From an uncultured bacterium (GTDB taxonomy: Bacteria > Myxococcota_A > Bradymonadia > Bradymonadales > Bradymonadaceae): DNA of 64,000 bases. Positions 57,758-64,000 of the stretch are shown in pieces. The stretch is from NCBI GenBank assembly GCA_937981985.1, contig CALJNB010000017.1, forward strand, positions 147,534-211,533, read 5' to 3'. Under the pieces are notes generated by a model, which had not been told where the DNA came from, made no database searches, and saw only the letters and a program-made list of their open reading frames with translations. The translations under genes were made by a program, and so were the position numbers. Position 1 is the first letter of the stretch. Every line of letters begins with the position of its first letter.

Positions 57758-58858
57758 ATGTTGATTGAAGCGCTTCGTTTACAAGATTTTAGAAATATCG
57801 AAGAAGCTTTTATTAAACCCCATCCACGTTTTAATATCTTCTGGGGTCACAACGGCCACGGTAAAACGAACCTTTTAGAATCGATTTACTTACTCAGTGC
57901 TGTAAAAAGTTTTAGACCTCAAACCAATAACGATCTCATTCGTTTCACCCAAGCGACGGCCGAGTTAGAAGCTAAAGTCGATAGAGGTGGAGCTGAAAGA
58001 ATCGTAAGACTCAATATAAATCCTAAAGGAAAATCAGTATTTCTGAACGATCAAAAAGTCAGAAACTTGCGCGACTTCTTTGGGTCGATAAATGTAGTGA
58101 TGTTTGGGCCAGAAGACGTAAGACTTCTTAAGGGTAGTCCTTCGGCGCGACGAAAATTTATCGATCGAGCGATTTTCAACGCCTACCCAGGCTATGCGTT
58201 TGTAACTCAACAATATGAGGAAGTCTTAAAGCAACGGAACGCTTTATTAAAAGATGGTCGTGTAGACCCGGTCTTGTTAGAAACCTACAATGACCAATTC
58301 GTTCAATTCGGTAGTGAGATTGTGTTTAGACGGCTGGAGTTTTTGGAGCGGTTTTTACCCACACTACAATCGACGTTTAGAGAAATCTTTGACGCATCTT
58401 TTGAAGCGTCACTTTATTACGATTCCGATTGGCTTGGTAACCAAACCACGATGGAAGATATTGCTCATAGCTTAGAACATTCTTTGTTGCGCACACGTGA
58501 GGAAGAGAGAGATCGACGACATACTCGTGTGGGACCCCATCGTGACGATCTTTCAGCGGAGTTGAACGGTAGAAACTTAAAGTCTTTTGGAAGTCAGGGC
58601 CAACATCGCGGATTTGTTCTGGCAATGAAAATTGCTGAAATCAAGTTCCTCAAAGAACGATTTCATTTCTCACCTATTTTATTACTCGATGACGTTTCTA
58701 GTGAACTGGATCGGGACCGGAATCGTTTTCTTTTCGAATATATTCGAAACGGAATGGACGGCCAAGTTTTTATAACGACCACCCATAGAGACCATATTTT
58801 GATAGACGATGATTTAGCATCATTTGCAATATCTGATGGTAGAATCGCGCCGGATTAA
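57758..58858 (+). CDS. recF: DNA replication and repair protein RecF
   Basis: An SMC-like ATPase helping to load RecA at gaps. The 366 residues show LRLQDFRNIEEA at the start, Walker A GHNGHGKTN, VMFGPEDVRLLKGSPSARRKFIDRA, HTRVGPHRDD, the signature SQGQHRGFVLAMKIAE and Walker B ILLLDDVSSELD. Nine bases separate it from dnaN. Its stop overlaps the convergent membrane gene by four bases, so gyrB, a common neighbour, is missing. Confidence 0.96.
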   Translation: MLIEALRLQDFRNIEEAFIKPHPRFNIFWGHNGHGKTNLLESIYLLSAVKSFRPQTNNDLIRFTQATAELEAKVDRGGAERIVRLNINPKGKSVFLNDQKVRNLRDFFGSINVVMFGPEDVRLLKGSPSARRKFIDRAIFNAYPGYAFVTQQYEEVLKQRNALLKDGRVDPVLLETYNDQFVQFGSEIVFRRLEFLERFLPTLQSTFREIFDASFEASLYYDSDWLGNQTTMEDIAHSLEHSLLRTREEERDRRHTRVGPHRDDLSAELNGRNLKSFGSQGQHRGFVLAMKIAEIKFLKERFHFSPILLLDDVSSELDRDRNRFLFEYIRNGMDGQVFITTTHRDHILIDDDLASFAISDGRIAPD

Positions 58859-60120
58859 AGCGTTTTCGGGGGTTTCCATAAAGGCAAAAGCATCATTATT
58901 AGCGCGCCGTAAAATGGCATCATAGGAATACGATACCGGGATAAAGTTCCTAAGTTTGTTGTAGCTAAACCGACCCCTGTACCGAATGCGAGAACGAAAA
59001 CAATGCAGAAGATCAACGACGGAGATGTCGATAACAGTCGGAGTATCTCGCGCGGTTTTCGCTTCACAAAGGTTAAGATAAATCCAATCAGTAGAAGAGA
59101 GGTTTCAAAACCGTTAATCGCCGACAGTGCGTTATGTACTTCGAAAAAGAAGGGCCGAAACAAGCTGGAAATGAGCGCTAAAGGAGCACTAATAACTTGA
59201 CCCGATAGTGAGCGGTCCATTGGATCGACAAGTTGGTAGGACGAACCACCTGTAATGCGTGTCCCGTAACCTTGTAAAGTCATCGTTGATTCAATCACTT
59301 GGTCGGCCGCATATCTTGGAAAGAGGATTCCCAATCCGAGGATTCCGCCAACGGCGATAGCGATTCCCACAACCACATAAATGGGTTTTGATAATAGTGA
59401 AGAGTTTTGAGTCATCGCTTTTCGCCAAAACAGCCAAGCACCGAAACCTAAGGCAAAAGGGAATAGAATATAGGCTTTGGAAATACCAATTAGAATACTT
59501 CCGAAAGCAGCAAATAATGACCCAAGTAGATAACGTTTATTCACCAAACGGAACGCGCCGAAATATAACCAACCCAGCCCACAAATAGCGATCGCTTCCT
59601 TCAAAATCCCGGATGTCCAGAACACCGCCGAGGGGAAAAGTAGGCAAACGATCATCAACCGAACTCGGTACGCTCTTGGGAAAACGCGACGGAACACGAG
59701 ATAGACGGCGTAGTTACCGGAGAATGCCGCCAAGGAAAACACCAACGAAACGGCGTGTAGGGATTTGCCAAAGACGATGATCAATAAGCTCGTGATCGCT
59801 ACAATAGCACCCGTTGAATCCCCGCGGTGTGCTATTTCTAAGGGTAAGTCCCCTTTCAAGGTTAGCGCTATTTTGAATAATTCTAAGATACGAATCGGTT
59901 CCTGCATCGCATAAGCGGCGGCTTCCCCACCCATCCGAAAGAAGGTCAACATGTCCCCGTAACCGTAATAGTCGCGGGTAATCCAAACCAGTGCAAAGGT
60001 GCCGAAAACGTGGACCAATAGGCCGAGCCAAATAAATATGACTTCTCGGCCGCGTAGTGGGAATTGAGCCACGGCGGTCAGCATGAACCCAAAAATAATT
60101 ACAATGATTGTTGAGAGCAT
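58855..60120 (-). CDS. Polytopic membrane protein, possibly glycan polymerase-like
   Basis: 421 residues with about ten hydrophobic helices and a large extracytoplasmic loop after helix 1-2 (YGYGDMLTFFRMGGEAA) and another late loop (TMTLQGYGTRITGGSSYQLVDPMDR). This distribution resembles EpsG- or O-antigen polymerase-type and GT-C proteins, but no diagnostic motif is seen. Convergent with recF. Confidence 0.6.
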   Translation of the reverse strand: MLSTIIVIIFGFMLTAVAQFPLRGREVIFIWLGLLVHVFGTFALVWITRDYYGYGDMLTFFRMGGEAAAYAMQEPIRILELFKIALTLKGDLPLEIAHRGDSTGAIVAITSLLIIVFGKSLHAVSLVFSLAAFSGNYAVYLVFRRVFPRAYRVRLMIVCLLFPSAVFWTSGILKEAIAICGLGWLYFGAFRLVNKRYLLGSLFAAFGSILIGISKAYILFPFALGFGAWLFWRKAMTQNSSLLSKPIYVVVGIAIAVGGILGLGILFPRYAADQVIESTMTLQGYGTRITGGSSYQLVDPMDRSLSGQVISAPLALISSLFRPFFFEVHNALSAINGFETSLLLIGFILTFVKRKPREILRLLSTSPSLIFCIVFVLAFGTGVGLATTNLGTLSRYRIPMMPFYGALIMMLLPLWKPPKTL

Positions 60121-60214
60121 TTAATTGACTCTTAACGAAGAATTTCTTGAAACGAAATATCGAATTCGGGTATGCTTCGCAACGCTAATATGAATGTTAC
60201 TCAAGGATGTAAAT

Positions 60215-60724
60215 ATGAAAAAATTGATGCTTTTACTCGTCATCGGATTACTTATTCCGGCTACGCTTATTGCTGTACCTAAAGAAGATATGGTTTGGAA
60301 GACTTCGGGTCATAAAAAGAATCTATCCAAAATAGAAAAAGGAATCGAAAAGTCGATCGATGATATGAACTTTATCACTCGCCCGATTGCACGCGGAAAA
60401 CTAGAAGACGCTAATATTGCCTTTAAAAAGATTACCTTTAAATTCTCTGGAGATAAGGTTTCAATCCAACATGACGGGCGCGCCATAATTACAGCGCCTG
60501 CGGATGGGACCGCCATTAAGTGGAAACGTAACGATGGCGAAGTATTTAAAGTGACTCAAAAAGTCTCGGAAACTAAAATCACCCAGACTTTCAAAGGTGA
60601 TGATGGTAAAAAGACGATGGTATATAAATTCAATAAAGACTTCTCCCAAATGTGGGTGTCGGTCCGCATCGATAGCTCACAATTGCCGGAACCGGTACGT
60701 TATACCATGAAGTATAAGCGATAG
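60215..60724 (+). CDS. Small exported protein of unknown function
   Basis: 169 residues from ATG at 60215, with AGGA upstream and a clear signal peptide (MKKLMLLLVIGLLIPATLIA). The mature part is basic and beta-rich (ITFKFSGDKVSIQHDGRAIITAPADGTAIKWKRNDGEVFKVTQK), reminiscent of lipocalin- or DUF-type ligand-binding sheets, but unassigned. Confidence 0.7.
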   Translation: MKKLMLLLVIGLLIPATLIAVPKEDMVWKTSGHKKNLSKIEKGIEKSIDDMNFITRPIARGKLEDANIAFKKITFKFSGDKVSIQHDGRAIITAPADGTAIKWKRNDGEVFKVTQKVSETKITQTFKGDDGKKTMVYKFNKDFSQMWVSVRIDSSQLPEPVRYTMKYKR

Positions 60725-60784
60725 GCGTTTCCTGATTTAACTTTTTCGAGTATCAAGTCAATCCACATTTACGAGGGTTGAGCC

Positions 60785-62146
60785 ATGTCCGATAGATTAA
60801 ATAGCTACTTGAAAGAAAATAGTGATCGTTTCCTCGAAGAACTTATTAGCTTTCTGAAAATCCCCTCGATATCCACGGATTCGAATAGCAAAGCGGATGT
60901 TGACCGGTGTGCACATTGGCTAAAAGATCACCTTTTCAATATTGGTATTACGAATGTGCAGTTAGAGGAGACGCCGGGTCACCCGATTATCTACGCGGAA
61001 TATCTGATAGACGCGTCAAAACCTACTATCCTGTTATACGGACATTATGATGTTCAGCCCCCCGAACCTCTTGATCTTTGGGACTCCCCACCTTTTGAGC
61101 CGACGATACGAGACGGAAAAATATTCGCTCGTGGTGCTACAGACGACAAGGGCCAATTGTTCACACACATTAAAGCCCTCGAAGCCCATCTGGCAGTCGA
61201 AGGTACTTTGCCGGTAAACGTAAAAATACTTATTGAAGGTGAAGAAGAAGTGGGTTCACCGAATTTGGAACCCTGGATAAAAGATAATAAAGAAAAACTA
61301 TCTTGTGATGCGGTTATTATAAGTGATTCCTCTATGTATGCTCCAGGGATTCCCTCAATCATGTATGGACTGCGTGGGCTCGCCTATTTTGAAATAGAGG
61401 TAGAAGGACCGAGTCACGATTTACATAGCGGTCTGTACGGAGGTGCAGTCCCGAACCCGATTAACGTTTTGTCCTCCATTATCTCGAGTTTTCATGACGC
61501 GGATGGGAGGATAGCAATCGATGGATTCTACGATACGGTTCGAGATTTAGTTGAGTCGGAGCGTGAGGAATGGAAGAATTTGCCTTTTAGGGATTCGGAA
61601 TTCTTGGCGGAGACTGGAGCATCCGAGCTTGCCGGCGAGCCTGGCTTCACCACATTGGAACGTGTTTGGGCACGCCCGACCCTTGATTGTAATGGGATTA
61701 TCGGGGGATTTACGGGAGAGGGAGCGAAAACAGTCCTACCCTCGCTCGCTAAAGCGAAGTTCTCTTGTCGACTCGTCCCCGACCAAGACCCTTTAGAAAT
61801 AGAAAAATTGGTTATCGCCCACATTGAAAAAGTATGTCCGAGTTCGGTGAAGTTTAAGGTTGGACAACACCATGGTGGGAAACCGGTAATAACGGACAAA
61901 ACGGGCATTGCCGTCGATGCGGCAAAACGTGCGTTAAAGAAATCGTGGGATGCGGAACCCGTCTTCATCCGAGGTGGTGGTAGTATTCCTGTGGTGGCTA
62001 CGTTCGCTGAAGTTCTTAAAACACCTACAGTCTTAGTTGGGCTCGGATTGAATGATGATCGTTTACATTCGCCCAATGAGAAATTCGATCTCGAGAACTT
62101 CTACAAAGGTATTCAAACCAGCGCCTATTTTTGGAATGAAGTTTAA
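60785..62146 (+). CDS. M20-family dipeptidase (CNDP-like)
   Basis: A di-zinc metallopeptidase of 453 residues close to the cytosolic nonspecific dipeptidase / carnosinase group. The metal and catalytic motifs are LYGHYDVQPPEPLDLW, ARGATDDKGQ, IEGEEEVGSPNL with the general base Glu, ISDSSMYAPG and a late His in LGLNDDRLHSPNE. The dimerisation insert (DLHSGLYGGAVPNP) is present. No signal peptide. The ATG follows GAGGGTTGAGCC. The lipoprotein gene starts inside its last 11 bases. Confidence 0.93.
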   Translation: MSDRLNSYLKENSDRFLEELISFLKIPSISTDSNSKADVDRCAHWLKDHLFNIGITNVQLEETPGHPIIYAEYLIDASKPTILLYGHYDVQPPEPLDLWDSPPFEPTIRDGKIFARGATDDKGQLFTHIKALEAHLAVEGTLPVNVKILIEGEEEVGSPNLEPWIKDNKEKLSCDAVIISDSSMYAPGIPSIMYGLRGLAYFEIEVEGPSHDLHSGLYGGAVPNPINVLSSIISSFHDADGRIAIDGFYDTVRDLVESEREEWKNLPFRDSEFLAETGASELAGEPGFTTLERVWARPTLDCNGIIGGFTGEGAKTVLPSLAKAKFSCRLVPDQDPLEIEKLVIAHIEKVCPSSVKFKVGQHHGGKPVITDKTGIAVDAAKRALKKSWDAEPVFIRGGGSIPVVATFAEVLKTPTVLVGLGLNDDRLHSPNEKFDLENFYKGIQTSAYFWNEV

Positions 62147-62741
62147 GAGACCAGCCCTCGTACTTTGGCTTTCAATACTCGGTTGTAGTAAACCGGAAGT
62201 ACGTCACGACTTAAAAGATTTGAATTTGAAACCAGGAACAATAGCGTCACTGGATCTTTTTGGACGTGTAGTGACGGGTCAACGAAATCAACGGACACAT
62301 TTTCAGACCGGGGTGTTGCCCATACCCATCGTTAAATCGGGTAATCGATTCGTAAGTCTCGATACGATTCGCGCGCAATCTTTTTCCGAACATAGCGGGC
62401 GTGCGAGTGGCAAGTACCTTCATGCGAAATCGATCAACATCGTTTCCGAGAAGCGTGACGCATTGCGTTTCGAAAAATTCTCACTAACGAACATGGATCG
62501 AATACGACGTTTGCGTACCGCAATCGCACAATTTCCTACTCGCGTGGATTTCGAACTTACAGGATATAAAGCGGTGCTATTTTCCGATAAAAATATATCG
62601 AATGAAATGAAAACAGCGATCCACCTGCGCCACCACCCAACCGCTTCAGAATACATCAAACCTTTGGAGTCGGCTTTAGGACGTCCGCTAGCCTTCCCCG
62701 TTCTTATCGACGCGAATTTCCTTATCGAGAATTACGAATGA
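62136..62741 (+). CDS. Lipoprotein of unknown function
   Basis: 201 residues from ATG at 62136, with GGA just upstream and lipobox SILGC (Cys17). This start lies 11 bases inside the M20 gene, so translation is coupled. The mature part is basic with no recognised domain. The open frame extends further upstream, but only inside the dipeptidase gene. Confidence 0.7.
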   Translation: MKFKRPALVLWLSILGCSKPEVRHDLKDLNLKPGTIASLDLFGRVVTGQRNQRTHFQTGVLPIPIVKSGNRFVSLDTIRAQSFSEHSGRASGKYLHAKSINIVSEKRDALRFEKFSLTNMDRIRRLRTAIAQFPTRVDFELTGYKAVLFSDKNISNEMKTAIHLRHHPTASEYIKPLESALGRPLAFPVLIDANFLIENYE

Positions 62742-62750
62742 CACTAATCT

Positions 62751-62766
62751 TGTTTCACGTGAAACG
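62751..62766. promoter_or_regulatory. parS site 1
   Basis: TGTTTCACGTGAAACG matches the ParB-binding consensus TGTTTCACGTGAAACA at 15 of 16 bases, with the 14-base inverted repeat complete. Confidence 0.93.
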
Positions 62767-62840
62767 GTGGACTAACAAGAATATCCACGTTCTCAAAAGA
62801 TATTTTTCTTTGAGTTTAAAGCGTGTCAATTCTAGAGAGA

Positions 62841-62856
62841 CGTTTCACGTGAAACA
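62841..62856. promoter_or_regulatory. parS site 2
   Basis: CGTTTCACGTGAAACA matches the consensus at 15 of 16 bases. It is 90 bases from site 1. Confidence 0.93.
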
Positions 62857-62893
62857 TTCGAATGCAATAATTCAGTTAAGAAGCGTTGGTAGG

Positions 62894-62909
62894 TGTTTCA
62901 CGTGAAACC
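62894..62909. promoter_or_regulatory. parS site 3, overlapping the start of the DUF423 gene
   Basis: TGTTTCACGTGAAACC matches at 15 of 16 bases. It covers both candidate GTG starts of the next gene, so ParB binding could affect its expression. Confidence 0.93.
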
Positions 62910-63270
62910 ACTTTTGGGTAGAAATACGGTGCCGTTTTTGGCGTCGATGTTAGGTTTTTTGGGTGTAGCTCTTGGGGCTTTTGGTGCTCACAGTTTGCGA
63001 GAGAGTATCTCACCAAAAATGCTGAGCGTCTGGAATACCGCGACTCTATATCTTTTCGTGCATGTGTTCGCGTCCTATGTCGCGCACTGGCGAGGTTCAA
63101 AGCGTATAGGTGCGTTGTTCTTGTTCGGAACGTTGTTGTTCTCGGGCTCGTTGTACATGATGGTCCTTACGGGCTTTAAGGTTTTGGGAATGATAACACC
63201 ATTGGGTGGGGTCGTTTATCTTCTAAGTTGGGCCTCGTTGGCCTATGTTTTTTATACGGAAAAAGAATGA
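62902..63270 (+). CDS. DUF423-family membrane protein
   Basis: 122 residues with four hydrophobic helices and the DUF423 pattern (GFLGVALGAFGAHSLRESISP at the N-terminus, LYLFVHVFASYVA, FLFGTLLFSGSLYMM and MITPLGGVVYLLSWASLAY). The role is unknown. GTG at 62902 lies seven bases after AGG; GTG at 62893 is in the same frame. Both fall in parS site 3. Its TGA overlaps the ATG of the hutH gene. Confidence 0.88.
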   Translation: MKPLLGRNTVPFLASMLGFLGVALGAFGAHSLRESISPKMLSVWNTATLYLFVHVFASYVAHWRGSKRIGALFLFGTLLFSGSLYMMVLTGFKVLGMITPLGGVVYLLSWASLAYVFYTEKE

Positions 63271-64000
63271 TTGAAATAGGAAGTGTGGATCTAACCGTAG
63301 AATCCGCAGGAAAGGTTGTTTTTGAAAACGAGCAAATTGTTCTATCTAAGAAAGCAATTTCACTGATCGAGCGCGCGGCTGACTACGTCAGTATTCAAGC
63401 TAAATCGGGAACTCCAGTATATGGCGTCACTACGGGTTTCGGAGCAAATCGCGACCAGGTTATCGATCCGAAAGATGCCCGGCAATTACAAGAAAAACTT
63501 ATTTTGAGCCACGCTTGTGGTGTTGGACAGAATCTATGCGTCGAGGCCGTTCGAGCGATGATGCTCTTTAGGATCAATGCGTTGAGTCAAGGTTATTCCG
63601 GAATTACACATAAGACGCTAAACATTCTTGTGGAAATGTTGAATAAAGGGGTTCATCCCGAAGTTCCTGAAATAGGTAGCGTAGGCGCGAGTGGTGACCT
63701 TTGCCCATTAGCACATATGTGTCTTCCGATTATAGGTTACGGTTCTGTCACGTATAAGGGGGAAACCCGTTGCTCCAAGGAGGTGTTTGCCGAGGTCGGT
63801 ATCAAACAAGCAGAGCTTACATTTAAAGAAGGCTTGGCGTTATTGAACGGAACGCAGGCTCATACTGGAGTGGGTTTCGTTGCACTGCACAAGTTCAGGG
63901 CCCTATTGGATATCTCGGACCTTGTCGGTGCGATGAGTCTTGAAGCGGTAGCGGGTCGAACGGATGCCTTCGATCCAAGAATACAAACGATCCGTCGAAG
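63267..64000 (+). CDS. hutH: Histidine ammonia-lyase (5' part; runs off the window)
   Basis: The first 244 codons of an aromatic amino-acid ammonia-lyase, cut by the window end. The substrate lid YGVTTGFGANRD is near residue 50. The MIO-forming triad Ala141-Ser142-Gly143 in VGASGDLCPLAHM sits at the position usual for HutH. The selectivity motif reads LSHACGVG; Ser-His there is typical of histidine ammonia-lyase rather than tyrosine or phenylalanine lyases. The ATG overlaps the DUF423 stop (ATGA). The product would be urocanate, the first step of histidine degradation. Other hut genes are not visible. Confidence 0.9.
   Translation, partial: MIEIGSVDLTVESAGKVVFENEQIVLSKKAISLIERAADYVSIQAKSGTPVYGVTTGFGANRDQVIDPKDARQLQEKLILSHACGVGQNLCVEAVRAMMLFRINALSQGYSGITHKTLNILVEMLNKGVHPEVPEIGSVGASGDLCPLAHMCLPIIGYGSVTYKGETRCSKEVFAEVGIKQAELTFKEGLALLNGTQAHTGVGFVALHKFRALLDISDLVGAMSLEAVAGRTDAFDPRIQTIRR

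Noticed and set aside
58855-60120. Firm call as O-antigen ligase or polymerase
   Set aside because: The membrane topology is compatible but no diagnostic motif or polysaccharide gene neighbourhood is present.

Overview
The window comes from a didermic (Gram-negative-type) bacterium. The best guess is a moderate-GC member of the former Deltaproteobacteria (Myxococcota or Bradymonadia-like). The evidence is several very large secreted proteins ending in a MYXO-CTERM-like tail (Cys motif, one hydrophobic segment, Arg cluster), Myxococcus-type cysteine-rich DUF4215 modules, IgGFc-binding-like and thrombospondin type 3 modules, many lipoproteins, and PBP1C next to an alpha-2-macroglobulin lipoprotein. 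Base composition looks clearly less GC-rich than classical myxobacteria. The lineage is an inference; no rRNA gene is present.

Region 1 (1-12.5 kb) is an accessory surface-protein locus. Three giant tandem genes on the minus strand each end in an intrinsic terminator and a MYXO-CTERM-like tail. A decayed fourth copy follows, then a plus-strand lipoprotein with seven RCC1-like repeats that reuses the same Cys-rich modules. Region 2 (12.6-20 kb) has a bacterial sn-glycerol-1-phosphate dehydrogenase coupled to an EamA transporter, a putative outer-membrane protein with a perfect terminator-like hairpin touching its ribosome binding site, a C45-type Ntn hydrolase, and a four-gene Asp23/AmaP envelope operon. 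Region 3 (20-34 kb) holds pbpC with an A2M lipoprotein, and an operon topA, TPR protein, HAD phosphatase, SDR.

Region 4 (34-54.5 kb) is mixed housekeeping and signalling. It has an M48 protease next to a dynamin-like GTPase, rph, a GAF histidine kinase with a TPR lipoprotein and sthA, and a HAMP sensor that has lost the kinase motifs coupled to an unknown membrane protein. It also has DUF523, a REC-XRE fusion regulator coupled to a GNAT and an M19 dipeptidase, then ahcY, rdgB and a second EamA transporter.

Region 5 (54.5-64 kb) looks origin-proximal. gltX is followed by a 580-base AT-rich non-coding stretch with DnaA-box-like 9-mers and a direct repeat, then dnaN and recF. About 5 kb further on there are three near-perfect parS sites within 160 bases, one of them overlapping the start of a DUF423 gene. 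The window ends inside a MIO-type ammonia-lyase (hutH). dnaA, gyrB and parAB are not in the window.

Starts were chosen from Shine-Dalgarno-like sequences, stop-start overlaps and signal peptides. Many genes use GTG or TTG starts. I saw no tRNA, rRNA, CRISPR array, transposase or phage gene.
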